Part shown: positions 18,963 through 28,543 of the stretch, one piece after another
Layout: every line of letters starts with the position of its first letter
How positions within the stretch are numbered: the stretch's first letter is position 1
DNA from: Rhodocytophaga aerolata
GTDB lineage: Bacteria; Bacteroidota; Bacteroidia; Cytophagales; 172606-1
NCBI RefSeq assembly: GCF_030503435.1
Contig: NZ_JAUKPO010000002.1
Location: 539,833 to 603,832, forward strand
Direction of reading: 5' to 3'
DNA: 64,000 nucleotides
The notes under the pieces: model-generated
Told to the model about the DNA's origin: nothing
The model's input: only the letters and a program-made list of their open reading frames with translations
The model's database searches: none
Position numbers and translations under genes: made by a program

Positions 18963-19850
18963 ATGCGTTCCACTTCAGTTGTAGGTTCTATACTGGTTTT
19001 TGTAGCGGCAATCTGTTTTTCTGCCAAAGCCATTATGATCAAGCTGGCATTCAATTACCAGATAGACCCGCTTTCGCTGTTGTTTTTGCGGATGGTATTT
19101 TCCTTGCCCTTTTTCATAGGTATTCCCCTGTTACTTCAAAAACAGAAGCCGCAAACGGCGCCTACCACAGCTGATTATCTGAAACTGGGGATGTTGGGTA
19201 TTTTGGGATATTATGCATCCAGTATGCTTGATTTTTTAGGTCTGCAATATGTAACTGCCGGCTTGGAGAGACTTATTTTGTTTGTATATCCAACTATTGT
19301 AGCCATCCTGCTATTTGTGTTTTTTAATAAATCTATTGGTAGAAAAGGAATAATTGCCCTTATACTAACCTATGCAGGCATTTTGCTGGTGTTTCTGAAT
19401 GGCCATAGCCCTCAGCAGCCACATATGTACAAAGGTGCCTTACTGATATTTGCCAGTGCTTGTACCTATGCGCTCTACCTGGTTGGTAGCAGCCGGCTCA
19501 TTCCAAAATTTGGCTCTGTCCGTTATACAGGCTATGTCATGATGGTTTCCTGCGCATCCGTAATTGTGCATTTTCTGTTCCTGCAAACTGGCTCTATTCT
19601 GCAATATCCTATGCCTGTGTATGTGCTCGGCATTTCCATTGCTTTAATTTCTACTGTATTTCCCACGTTCATGATTTCAGAGGGTATTAAAATGATAGGC
19701 GCTGGAAAAGCAGCTATTATTGGCAGTGTAGGTCCGGTAGCCACGATTATCCTTGGCTATCTGGTTTTACATGAGCCTATTACATGGAATGAAATTTTTG
19801 GTACAGGCTTGGTTCTTACAGGAGTCTTACTGGTAAGTGCAGATAAGTAA
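18963..19850 (+). CDS. EamA/DMT-superfamily transporter
   Basis: A 295-residue inner-membrane protein with about ten hydrophobic helices in two EamA repeats (~1-145 and ~155-293). It includes the second-repeat signature ISEGIKMIGAGKAAIIGSVG and the C-terminal GTGLVLTGVLLV. The family exports or imports small metabolites such as amino acids or nucleotide sugars; the substrate is not predictable. Lying just downstream of lysA, export of lysine or a related compound is possible but only suggested by position. Confidence 0.85.
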   Translation: MRSTSVVGSILVFVAAICFSAKAIMIKLAFNYQIDPLSLLFLRMVFSLPFFIGIPLLLQKQKPQTAPTTADYLKLGMLGILGYYASSMLDFLGLQYVTAGLERLILFVYPTIVAILLFVFFNKSIGRKGIIALILTYAGILLVFLNGHSPQQPHMYKGALLIFASACTYALYLVGSSRLIPKFGSVRYTGYVMMVSCASVIVHFLFLQTGSILQYPMPVYVLGISIALISTVFPTFMISEGIKMIGAGKAAIIGSVGPVATIILGYLVLHEPITWNEIFGTGLVLTGVLLVSADK

Positions 19851-20138
19851 TAAGGCTTTTCAGGCAACAACATTCTCTCCGCTCCAGGTTGTTGTATAAA
19901 GCAGCCGGAATAAATCTTAGTTAAACCAAAAAGGGCAACATCATGTTAGCAATGGGTAACTTAGGTATACCATACGTAGGAAGATGCGCTATAAGAAGCA
20001 GCTACCGGCAAAACACAACCATCTATCAATATATTAAGTTAAAGGAGATACTTTTAGTGCCTTACTAAAGCCTGCCTGAATATACACGAACATGCTTCTC
20101 TACGTATATCTGCTGCAATAGCTTGGGATGTAAAATTT

Positions 20139-22682
20139 ATGAAACTGCTGATTAAAATAGGGATATATGTAATAGCTTTCCTTGCTTTCTTGCTGGGCGT
20201 GGCCTATTTTATTACAGTTACTTACAAAGAAGAAATACTGGCAGCTGTTAATAAAGAGTTCAGCGATAGGATGAATGGCGAACTACGTATCAAAGACCTG
20301 GATTATTCCATTCTGGAAACATTTCCTAACTTCTCTTTTACGCTTGTAGAACCCATTATTACCGACACTTTATACGCTGTACATAAGCAGCCTATGTTTC
20401 GTGCAGAAAAGGTGTTTATGCAGTTTTCATTAACAAAGCTTTTGCGCAATGAACTGGATATACAGGCTATCCTGGTAAACAACGGCTCTGTTTCTTTGTA
20501 TAAAACCAAAGATGGGTACGATAGCTGGCGGATTTTTAAAACGGATTCGGCTTACCAAGAATCGGCATCCGAAAAAAAAGCTTCTCTGGACTTCATGCTG
20601 AACAGAGTCCGGCTAAATAATGTAGCTGTCAGTTATGTAGACTCTACCTTGCATGCCGACTCTACGCTATACAAGACGCTTCGTTTCCACCTCACCAGAT
20701 TGCAGGCTAACATTGATACAAAACCCGATGGAATGGCTCTAGACATTAATGGCCCCGTCATTTTTGATCAATTAACATTTAACCCTAATAAAGGCAGTTT
20801 TATGAAGGATGCCAAAGCGGAAGTGGCGTTCGATTTATTTTATAACAAAAATCAAAAAAACCTTCAGATCAATGAATCCAAAGTAAAAGTTAATAAACAG
20901 GAATACAGCCTGACAGGAAGTTTACAGGCAGGCAAAGTTCCTGTACTGTCTCTTACTTTTCATACCGACGGAGCCCATATCACCGACATTTCGCCTTTGC
21001 TCACTTCCAGTATTGCCGAGAAAATAGAACGTTTTAAAATTAGCCAGCCAGTAAAAGCTACTGCCCAGATTAAGACCCTGCTTAAGAAAGGAAATCAGCC
21101 AGAAGTAGAAATACTGTTCTCCATTAACAAATCAGCTATTACCTATAAAGATAAAACCTGCACCGACGTAAGCCTGAATGGAAAATTCTATAGCAAAGTG
21201 GATTCCACCAGTAAGGAGGGCAAAAAAGAATATATAGAAGTAACAGATTTTTTTGGCCGGTACGAAAAGCTTCCGATACAAGCTAGTTTTATTATTGATA
21301 ACCTGAAATACCCCGATATTGATTTAAAATCTACCATCCGGTTTGCTCTGCAAGAGGCTAATCACCTGTTGGATGAGTCTAAAATGAATTTTACGAAAGG
21401 AACAGCCAATATTAATTTTCATTACAAAGGTAAAATACACAAAGTACTTGATGAAGACAATAAAAAGCTGCCAGGTGTTTTACAGGGAAAAGCTACCTTG
21501 AAAAATGCCAGCTTTGCTTACCTGCCCAGGCAATTTCAGTTTGCCGGCATTAACGGATCAGTTGTATTTAACCAGTCGCATGCCAGTATAGATTCGCTGC
21601 ATTTTAAGGTTAATGAAAATCCGGTAAAAATTTCCGGCAAAATAAATGACCTGGTTCCCTTTGCTTTATACAAATACGACAGAATAAATGCCAATTTACA
21701 GATGCATTCCCCCTCTTTCGATTTTGGAAACTTTAAATCTCCGGGAACACTGCGTAAACTAGGCTTGCTGAAAGAAAACAAAAGCCAGCAGGCAGGCACA
21801 AATTTAAAGAAAGCCATAGGCCGGAAATTAGAAGCCCTTATTGAAAACATAGATTGCCACCTGGCCTTTTCGATAGATGAAGTAAAATACAAGCAATTTT
21901 CAGCAAATCAGATTGGGGGTAATCTAACTCTGGAAGATAATAGCATTGGGCTTGAAAACATTGCTCTTCAGAATTCTGGCGGCACCTTACACCTGAATGG
22001 AGCTATCCGGAATATAAGTCAGCCTAAGGGAGATTTTGAAATACAAGCAGTTATACAAGATGCCGACGTACGCAAACTGTTACACTCCTTCGAAAACTTT
22101 AAGCAGACCACTATCGGAGAACATAATCTGATGGGTGAACTGCATGCCAATATAGCTTTTTCCTCTGCTTTTGACGATTCTTACAACATTCTCCCGCAGA
22201 GCATGCAGGGCAATTTTGAAGTACAGCTTACTAATGGCCGGCTGATAGATTTTGAGCCTTTAACCAAAATAGGGAAGATAGTATTTAAACAAAGGGATTT
22301 TACCAATATAGAATTCGCCGACATTCGCAACAACTTCGAATTACAAGGCCAGGACCTGCACATCTCCCGTATGGAAATAGCCTCCAGCGTGCTCAATTTA
22401 TTTGTGGAAGGAATTTTTAGTTTCAATAAAGAAACAGATATGGTCATACAACTGCCATTAAGTAATCTTAGCCTGAAAGAAGAGAAAGATTTAGTGCCCG
22501 AGAAAATAGGTGTTAACCAGGATGCAGGCGCTAGCGTTTACCTGCGTGCCAGAGCGGCCACCGGCCAGGAGAAGGTAAAAATCACCTATGATCCATTCAA
22601 AAAAGGCTTAAAAGAAATCCGCAACGAGGCAGAACCTGCCCAGAAGCCGAATACCAAAAAAAGATCCAGAAGGCAGAGATAG
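20139..22682 (+). CDS. AsmA-like envelope protein
   Basis: An 847-residue protein with one N-terminal membrane helix (residues ~5-27, IGIYVIAFLAFLLGVAYFIT), followed by a long beta-rich periplasmic region. It has an AsmA N-terminal domain (starting RIKDLDYSILETFPNFSF) and an AsmA C-terminal domain (residues ~620-800, GGNLTLEDNSIGLENI through GIFSFNKETDMVIQLPL). The tail is basic (KKRSRRQR). AsmA-family proteins form grooved bridges thought to carry phospholipids to the outer membrane; that role is from family knowledge. It stands alone with 288 bp upstream that hold nothing I recognise. Confidence 0.85.
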   Translation: MKLLIKIGIYVIAFLAFLLGVAYFITVTYKEEILAAVNKEFSDRMNGELRIKDLDYSILETFPNFSFTLVEPIITDTLYAVHKQPMFRAEKVFMQFSLTKLLRNELDIQAILVNNGSVSLYKTKDGYDSWRIFKTDSAYQESASEKKASLDFMLNRVRLNNVAVSYVDSTLHADSTLYKTLRFHLTRLQANIDTKPDGMALDINGPVIFDQLTFNPNKGSFMKDAKAEVAFDLFYNKNQKNLQINESKVKVNKQEYSLTGSLQAGKVPVLSLTFHTDGAHITDISPLLTSSIAEKIERFKISQPVKATAQIKTLLKKGNQPEVEILFSINKSAITYKDKTCTDVSLNGKFYSKVDSTSKEGKKEYIEVTDFFGRYEKLPIQASFIIDNLKYPDIDLKSTIRFALQEANHLLDESKMNFTKGTANINFHYKGKIHKVLDEDNKKLPGVLQGKATLKNASFAYLPRQFQFAGINGSVVFNQSHASIDSLHFKVNENPVKISGKINDLVPFALYKYDRINANLQMHSPSFDFGNFKSPGTLRKLGLLKENKSQQAGTNLKKAIGRKLEALIENIDCHLAFSIDEVKYKQFSANQIGGNLTLEDNSIGLENIALQNSGGTLHLNGAIRNISQPKGDFEIQAVIQDADVRKLLHSFENFKQTTIGEHNLMGELHANIAFSSAFDDSYNILPQSMQGNFEVQLTNGRLIDFEPLTKIGKIVFKQRDFTNIEFADIRNNFELQGQDLHISRMEIASSVLNLFVEGIFSFNKETDMVIQLPLSNLSLKEEKDLVPEKIGVNQDAGASVYLRARAATGQEKVKITYDPFKKGLKEIRNEAEPAQKPNTKKRSRRQR

Positions 22683-22887
22683 TGTCATAAGCGTAAATTT
22701 ACCAGAAATAGTATCTGGTATACTGCTTACACAATGGCAACTTACAGCTTTGCTGAACCATTCATTAATTACCTGCCAGTATTTATTCTGAGTATACCTG
22801 CGTAAGTATGTTGAAAAAGCATGTGCTGATGGAGGTTGTTTGTAATAAAATGTAAACGAATACATTTTCAATTCGTCAGTTTCCCGC

Positions 22888-22895
22888 TAAATTTG
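22888..22895 (+). promoter_or_regulatory. Candidate -7 promoter element for the small helical protein
   Basis: TAAATTTG matches TAnnTTTG exactly, 53 bases before the ATG at 22949. No convincing -33 TTG was seen at the right distance. Confidence 0.4.
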
Positions 22896-22948
22896 TTTAA
22901 GATATCAGATAAGCAACAAACATCATTATTTTATAACTTCTTTATACT

Positions 22949-23269
22949 ATGGCCAATGAACTAGTTGTACAATTGAAGGGCATCCGCGATAAGGTAAACG
23001 ATATGCCCATTGATGATGCCAAGGCGAAAGAGCTGGAAAACCTGATTAGCAAATCCATAGAAATTATCGAAAAAATTAAGAACCCAGCCGACGATTTTTT
23101 TGAAAGCAGAAGACAAACTGCCTTAATTGATCTGAATGAAGACTTGCATAAGCATATAAAAGGATACTGGGGAGCCAATACCAAAACCGAAAAAATTGCC
23201 GAATTCAGCCGTGCCCGCAACGATGTTAATTTTGTTTTAAACCGCATTTTGGCTTCTTTCCGCAGATAG
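22949..23269 (+). CDS. Hypothetical small helical cytosolic protein
   Basis: A 106-residue, highly charged, mostly helical protein with no signal peptide and no membrane segment. There are no cysteines or recognisable motifs, and I do not recognise the family. It has its own candidate -7 promoter element and a terminator directly downstream, so it appears to be a monocistronic gene; this regular framing supports it being real. Confidence 0.65.
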   Translation: MANELVVQLKGIRDKVNDMPIDDAKAKELENLISKSIEIIEKIKNPADDFFESRRQTALIDLNEDLHKHIKGYWGANTKTEKIAEFSRARNDVNFVLNRILASFRR

Positions 23270-23303
23270 GTTTTACAGCAAGTATGATTTTCTTACTTAA
23301 AAG

Positions 23304-23337
23304 AAAAGCTTTATGGCGTTCAGGCTGTAAAGCTTTT
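23304..23337 (+). terminator. Intrinsic terminator
   Basis: AAAAGCTTTA (23304-23313) pairs perfectly with TAAAGCTTTT (23328-23337) around a 14-nt loop, followed by more T residues. It lies 34 bases after the small helical gene. Confidence 0.75.
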
Positions 23338-23457
23338 TTTATATATTATCTGTGTTGTCTGCAACTTTTGTAGACAATACCCGGCTAATTTCTTTTTCTG
23401 GTTAATCAAACTGGCTCTCCCTGTATCCTTACGGCAGTATACTCGTACATTAGGGAC

Positions 23458-25062
23458 ATGAGCAATCACACAGATAATCATCTTTGGTGGCAACAAGGCG
23501 TTGTTTACCAGATTTACCCACGTTCCTTTATGGACAGTAATGGGGATGGGGTTGGTGATCTTCAGGGTATTATCAGTAAACTGGATTATTTGCAGTGGCT
23601 GGGTATCGATGCCGTATGGGTATCCCCTGTGTATCCTTCACCTATGGCCGATTTCGGATATGATATTTCGGATTATACCGGCATTCATCCCCTATTTGGG
23701 AGCATGGACGACTTTGATGCACTTTTAGCAGAAGTTCACTCCCGCAAGATGAAACTGATTCTCGACCTGGTGCCCAACCATACCTCCGACCAGCATCCCT
23801 GGTTTCTGGAGTCTCGTTCTTCCAGAGATAATCCCAAGCGCGATTGGTATTTGTGGCACGATGCAGCCGAAGATGGCAGCCCTCCCAACAACTGGTTAAG
23901 TGTATTTGGAGGCAGCGGCTGGGAATGGGACGAGAAAACCGGCCAGTATTATTACCATGCTTTCTTAAAAGAACAACCAGACTTAAACTGGCGTAATCCG
24001 GAGGTGCAGCAAGCCATGTTGGATGTAATGCGTTTCTGGCTGGACAAAGGGGTAGATGGCTTCCGGGTAGATGTCATGTGGCATATGGTTAAAGATGACC
24101 AGTGGCGCAATAATCCGGCTAATCCCGATTATCAGCCGCATATGGCTACCTATGAAAAACTGGTTCCGGCTTATTCTACCGACCAGCCCGAAATTCACAA
24201 CATTGTTTCTATGATGCGCCGCCTCACCGATGAATACAATGAACGGTTGATAATAGGTGAAATCTATCTGCCTATTCACAAGCTGGTAACTTACTACGGT
24301 GCAGACAATTCAGGGGCACATTTACCATTCAACTTCCAGTTAATTGGTTTACCCTGGAATGCCCGCACTATTTCTACGGCTGTTGATTTATATGAGGCGG
24401 CTCTGCCCAAAGGTGGATGGCCCAACTGGGTGCTGGGCAACCATGACCAGTCGCGTATTGCAAGCCGTATTGGAAAGGCGCAGGCACGGGTAGCCGCAGT
24501 TATGTTGCTAACGCTACGGGGTACGCCCACTATTTATTATGGAGATGAAATAGGCATGCGGGATGTACCCGTACCACCGGAAGAATGGCAAGATCCACAA
24601 GGCCTCAATATGCCTGATTTAAACTTAAGCCGCGATCCGTTCCGTACGCCCATGCAATGGAATGATGGTCCGAATGGAGGGTTTTCCCTTGAAAAACCCT
24701 GGCTCCGCTTGCCTGATAATTATAGGAGGGTAAACGTGCAGGTACAGCGAGACAACCTGGAATCTATACTAACCTTATATCACCGGCTTATTAAAATGCG
24801 GCAAATGGAACCAGCTTTACGTATAGGAAATTACATACCTGTAGTAGCAGAAGGAAACACCATGGCATTTATCCGTGAATGGGAAGGGAAGCGATTTATG
24901 GTTGTACTCAATTTAGGACATGGGGTTTGTCATTTTTCTCCGCATAATATGGAGCTTCACGGTAAAATTGTATTGAGTACTATTCCAGAACGGGAAGGAA
25001 TTACTATCAGCAAACGCGTGAATTTATATGGCGACGAAGCTGTAATAATTAAATTACAATAA
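23458..25062 (+). CDS. GH13 alpha-glucosidase (oligo-alpha-glucosidase type)
   Basis: A 534-residue glycoside hydrolase family 13 enzyme with no signal peptide, so probably cytosolic. It cleaves alpha-glucosidic bonds in short malto- or isomalto-oligosaccharides, or perhaps sucrose/trehalose-type sugars. The (beta/alpha)8 barrel carries the four GH13 regions: DLVPNHTS, GFRVDV with nucleophile Asp205, IIGEIYLP with acid/base Glu268, and LGNHDQSR with transition-state Asp330. A small C-terminal beta domain follows from ~450. The start of the protein (WWQQGVVYQIYPRSF) is typical of oligo-1,6-glucosidase and related subfamilies. No sugar-uptake or regulator genes are adjacent, so exact specificity is open. 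Confidence 0.93.
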   Translation: MSNHTDNHLWWQQGVVYQIYPRSFMDSNGDGVGDLQGIISKLDYLQWLGIDAVWVSPVYPSPMADFGYDISDYTGIHPLFGSMDDFDALLAEVHSRKMKLILDLVPNHTSDQHPWFLESRSSRDNPKRDWYLWHDAAEDGSPPNNWLSVFGGSGWEWDEKTGQYYYHAFLKEQPDLNWRNPEVQQAMLDVMRFWLDKGVDGFRVDVMWHMVKDDQWRNNPANPDYQPHMATYEKLVPAYSTDQPEIHNIVSMMRRLTDEYNERLIIGEIYLPIHKLVTYYGADNSGAHLPFNFQLIGLPWNARTISTAVDLYEAALPKGGWPNWVLGNHDQSRIASRIGKAQARVAAVMLLTLRGTPTIYYGDEIGMRDVPVPPEEWQDPQGLNMPDLNLSRDPFRTPMQWNDGPNGGFSLEKPWLRLPDNYRRVNVQVQRDNLESILTLYHRLIKMRQMEPALRIGNYIPVVAEGNTMAFIREWEGKRFMVVLNLGHGVCHFSPHNMELHGKIVLSTIPEREGITISKRVNLYGDEAVIIKLQ

Positions 25063-25079
25063 CCAGATAATTGTTAACT

Positions 25080-25120
25080 AAACAGGAGGCCGGAAAATAT
25101 AAGTTCTGGCCTCCTGTTTT
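25080..25120. terminator. Bidirectional intrinsic terminator
   Basis: AAACAGGAGGCC (25080-25091) pairs with GGCCTCCTGTTT (25108-25119), followed by T. This 12-bp GC-rich stem lies between the convergent GH13 gene and the small lipoprotein gene. Confidence 0.85.
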
Positions 25121-25148
25121 ACTGAATTGGCTTACTGACTAAAACTTA

Positions 25149-25487
25149 TTATTGTTCAAACCGCTCCCCATCCAGCAGCATATATGTAATACCGTTTGCA
25201 TCTACAGCAGGTTTCTGCTGAATGGTGAATTTTACACGGAAAACATGCGAATCCAGAGAGCTACTGGTAAACACCATCTTATGATCAGTAATAGTAACAT
25301 AGCCATTACACCGCAAACGCAGCTTCTTTTGAATACAGGCCCCTTTGCCATGGCTGTAGATAATAAGTGTGTGCTCAGCAGATTCCCATTTTCCCTCGTA
25401 TACTAACTGGCCATCATCCAGGTTCCTCCGGCAGGAAGAGATGGTTAACAAACTGAAAAGAAATAATGACAGGGAGATTTGTTTCAT
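25149..25487 (-). CDS. Hypothetical small lipoprotein
   Basis: A 112-residue protein with a lipoprotein signal peptide (MKQISLSLFLFSLLTISSC, lipobox ISSC, Cys19). The mature part is a short beta-rich domain with two Cys (KGACIQKK, RLRCNGY) that could form a disulfide. The middle part, YEGKWESAEHTLIIYSHGKG, is reminiscent of small lipocalin-like domains that report a gain relative to a control, but I cannot assign a family. It is 85 bp downstream of the secreted FN3-like gene on the same strand. Confidence 0.6.
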   Translation of the reverse strand: MKQISLSLFLFSLLTISSCRRNLDDGQLVYEGKWESAEHTLIIYSHGKGACIQKKLRLRCNGYVTITDHKMVFTSSSLDSHVFRVKFTIQQKPAVDANGITYMLLDGERFEQ

Positions 25488-25572
25488 TGAATACGTTGGC
25501 TGAAGTAGTGCTACGAGCTGTCAACGTAAAAGAATATGGCAGTGTTAATAGGATTAATTCTTATTTATACAA

Positions 25573-26643
25573 TTACTTGATTAGTAAGAAAGATTTTGCA
25601 TACCCCTTTGGATTATCTACTTCTTGCACCTGAATTCTGTACCTGCGGATACCTGCGGCTATAAACTTGCTTACATCAACCGTAAGCTGATTTTTCTTTT
25701 TAACCGACGTCATCATATAGCCTTCTTTTAGCAATTCATTTGTTTGGGCATCAAATACCAAAACACGCAGATTCAACTTCCGGCGTACAGGTATTTCTAG
25801 CATAAGCAAGTTTTCAAAGTTGCTCGGGATACGCCTTCGGCCATCGTAATACAGATCCAGTTCTTTTACTAAATAGCTTTGTTGCTGGGAGTTGATGCCA
25901 ATAATTTTATACGTATACATTCCTTTAACGGCCACCGTATCTGTATAGGTGTAACTCGTTTGCCGGGTACCATAGGCGTTCGTCTCAGCTGCAAACCTGG
26001 TAATCTCCTGTGATTTTTTTTCTGCTGCTTGTCTTCGTATAATGGAGAAAGCTGTAAAATCTTCTTGCAATGAATCTGGCAATGTCCATTGCAGGTGTAC
26101 CAGACTATCGGAAATCTGACTGGTAACTGGCACTTCTACGAGTGTGGGAAAAAGAGTAAAGGCTGGTGGCTGCGTACTTACAGCAATAGTAAACTGGCAG
26201 AAGTCATTTAAGTAGCCATCTACATTAATCAGATACGTATGGCTGGCTTGCAGATTATTCAGAATAAGGGCAATATCGTCCTGGGCTCCGGTTGAATGGC
26301 AAATGAGATGTTGGTATGCATCAGGGTAGCAGGGTATTCCATCTACCACCATCACCTGCACGCCTCTTACATCACGGCACTGCTGCCCGGTAATACTTAA
26401 GTAATACTGTCCGGCTGCTTGTGTGGTAAATTCAAACCACTGGTCGTTATGAAATTTGATGCACCCTTGCACAGCTTTAGTGTTTACACATGTCCACTGA
26501 ACGGTGCAATTTGTTGTGTTAGATTGACGGGAGGAGTTGAGCTGTAAGGTGAGCCGTTTATCTATATCATCATTCACAACCTGGGAAATGGCCGGGAGAA
26601 TCCATATAAAATAGCTGCTGAAGAGGAAAAAAAATTTATACAT
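25573..26643 (-). CDS. Hypothetical secreted protein with FN3-like domain
   Basis: A 356-residue protein with a signal peptide (ending WILPAISQ) and several Cys residues in the first 160 positions. The N-terminal domain (~45-160, WFEFTTQAAGQYYLSI and similar) resembles the carbohydrate-binding or pre-peptidase type beta-sandwich common in secreted Bacteroidota proteins. A fibronectin-III-like domain follows (~175-260, LVHLQWTLPDS ... YTYKIIGIN). Its ATG overlaps the stop of the MlaF-like ATPase gene by one base (TAATG), so the two are translationally coupled. Function is unknown; coupling to a lipid transporter ATPase suggests an envelope role. Confidence 0.65.
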   Translation of the reverse strand: MYKFFFLFSSYFIWILPAISQVVNDDIDKRLTLQLNSSRQSNTTNCTVQWTCVNTKAVQGCIKFHNDQWFEFTTQAAGQYYLSITGQQCRDVRGVQVMVVDGIPCYPDAYQHLICHSTGAQDDIALILNNLQASHTYLINVDGYLNDFCQFTIAVSTQPPAFTLFPTLVEVPVTSQISDSLVHLQWTLPDSLQEDFTAFSIIRRQAAEKKSQEITRFAAETNAYGTRQTSYTYTDTVAVKGMYTYKIIGINSQQQSYLVKELDLYYDGRRRIPSNFENLLMLEIPVRRKLNLRVLVFDAQTNELLKEGYMMTSVKKKNQLTVDVSKFIAAGIRRYRIQVQEVDNPKGYAKSFLLIK

Positions 26644-27404
26644 TACCCATTGGCTTCATTCTCTTTCATATGCTTGATAAACTTATTGGCAAACAAAAAC
26701 TCCTTTAACTCAGGCACATTTGTTTCTACAATATTCTGGCTGTCTCCCTCCCATAACTTGCGGCCTTTGTACAAAAACATCACATACTCACCAATACCCA
26801 TTACCGAATTCATATCATGGGTTACTACAATGGTGGTAATTTTATATTCATCGGTAATTTCGGCAATCAGTTCATCTATGGTAACTGCCGTAAGGGGGTC
26901 CAGGCCAGAGTTAGGTTCGTCCACAAACAAGTATTTTGGATTCATGACAATAGCCCGGGCTATGCCTACCCGCTTCATCATACCGCCACTGATTTCGGAA
27001 GGCATGCGTTTGTTCACATTCTCCAGGCCCACCCGTTTCAAACAGAAATTCACCCGGTCCAGCTTTTCGTTTTTAGGCATATCAGTCAGCATATCCAGGG
27101 GAAACATTACATTTTCTTCTACGGTTTTAGAGTCGAACAAGGCACTCCCCTGGAATAACATGCCAATTTCCCGCCTGATTTGCGTCCGTATTGTCCGGTC
27201 TCCATTAATAAAATCGCGGCCGTCGTAATATACGCCCCCACTATCTGGTTTTATTAAGCCTACAATGCATTTGAGCAACACACTTTTACCAGTACCGCTT
27301 CCGCCAATAATTAAACTGGTGTTGCTGTCTTCAAAACGTCCACTAATGCCTGCCAGTACCTCTTTCCCGTTGAAAGTCTTTTTAATGTTTTTTATCTCAA
27401 TCAT
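26643..27404 (-). CDS. MlaF-type ABC transporter ATP-binding protein
   Basis: A 253-residue ABC ATPase. Walker A is GGSGTGKS (34-41), the signature is SGGMMKRVGIARAI (~135) and Walker B is YLFVDEPNSGLDP (~160). The SGGMMKR form of the signature is characteristic of MlaF/Ttg2A/Mkl ATPases that drive retrograde phospholipid or lipid transport across the envelope. Partner permease MlaE lies upstream on the same strand with a 126-bp gap. A substrate-binding MCE (MlaD) gene is not in this window's neighbourhood. The start is ATG 27404. Confidence 0.92.
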   Translation of the reverse strand: MIEIKNIKKTFNGKEVLAGISGRFEDSNTSLIIGGSGTGKSVLLKCIVGLIKPDSGGVYYDGRDFINGDRTIRTQIRREIGMLFQGSALFDSKTVEENVMFPLDMLTDMPKNEKLDRVNFCLKRVGLENVNKRMPSEISGGMMKRVGIARAIVMNPKYLFVDEPNSGLDPLTAVTIDELIAEITDEYKITTIVVTHDMNSVMGIGEYVMFLYKGRKLWEGDSQNIVETNVPELKEFLFANKFIKHMKENEANG

Positions 27405-27530
27405 GTAGGTATATGAGAAAATGCGAAGATTAAAGAAGTTATATCTGCTTTTATCTAGGTAGCTTCTATTGTATAGAAGACAGAAAATTCAGTGTATTTG
27501 TTCAATTCTTTAAATACTTGTAGCCTCAAC

Positions 27531-28271
27531 TTATAGAAGTAATTGGGCCAGAATAAAGTCGAATAACAATACTGCAATACAACTGTTGGTTACAGCATTG
27601 GTACTGGACTTACCTACTTCCAAGGCTCCTCCTCTGGTATAAAATCCTTGAAAAGAAGATATAGTCGAAATCAAAAAGGCAAACACCACGGATTTGATCA
27701 GGGCAAATGTTACATTGTACTGGTTAAAATCTGCCCGGATACCATAAATATATTCATTAGGCGTAATAACTCCGGTAAGGGTGCCTGACAAATACCCTCC
27801 AAAGATACTCAGGAAACCTGCCAGAATAACCAGCATTGGAAATACAATAATAGAGGCCACAATTTTGGGCAATACCAGGTAAGAAGCTGCATTAATTCCC
27901 ATCACTTCCAGTGCATCAATCTGCTCTGTAATCCGCATGGTGCCAAGGCCACCCGCAATATTAGAGCCTACTTTTCCGGAAAGCACTACACAAGTAATGG
28001 TTGGCGCCAGTTCCAGCACAGTCATATCCCGCACAATCAAGCCAATAACATAGGTAGGAATCAGAGGGCTTACCAGGTTATAAGCCGTCTGCACAGCTGT
28101 TACCGCTCCAATAAACGACGAAACTATTACTACAATAAAGATGGAATCTATCCCGATCAGTATACATTCGTCTACAATACGGGCTATGTACACATTAAAC
28201 TTTTCCCGGTTTCTGAATAAACTGCCTATAAATTCAAGGTATCTGCCTAAATGGCCAATGAGTGTTAACAT
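27531..28271 (-). CDS. MlaE-type ABC transporter permease
   Basis: A 246-residue inner-membrane permease of the MlaE family with about five or six hydrophobic segments. It has the family signature LGTMRITEQIDALEVMGI near residue 105 and an IVRD segment (~70) preceding LAPTITCVVLSGKVG. Together with the ATPase downstream it should form a lipid ABC transporter maintaining outer-membrane lipid asymmetry. Length fits the family (about 250). It is divergent from the SDR gene at 28544; the 272-bp gap between them holds a TAnnTTTG-like box on the minus strand at 28408-28415, which is a weak promoter candidate. Confidence 0.92.
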   Translation of the reverse strand: MLTLIGHLGRYLEFIGSLFRNREKFNVYIARIVDECILIGIDSIFIVVIVSSFIGAVTAVQTAYNLVSPLIPTYVIGLIVRDMTVLELAPTITCVVLSGKVGSNIAGGLGTMRITEQIDALEVMGINAASYLVLPKIVASIIVFPMLVILAGFLSIFGGYLSGTLTGVITPNEYIYGIRADFNQYNVTFALIKSVVFAFLISTISSFQGFYTRGGALEVGKSSTNAVTNSCIAVLLFDFILAQLLL

Positions 28272-28543
28272 AGAATGATGGATCTACAAAGAGCCTGCTA
28301 CACAAGTAACAGGTTTATCAGGATAAAAATGCAGGTATCGGGTGAAATATCCAAATCAAAAGAGATTTTGCGTATTGAATAAGTATCTTTCGGAAAAATT
28401 ACTTACGCAAAGGTAACGTATAAGTTGTAAGGGATAGTTGTTCACTGCAAATCTACAAGATATTTCTTACCAGCTATAAGTAGATCAAGCTCAATATCCG
28501 TTCTATATGTTGAATCAGACAGTACATACTCTTATTTTCACCT

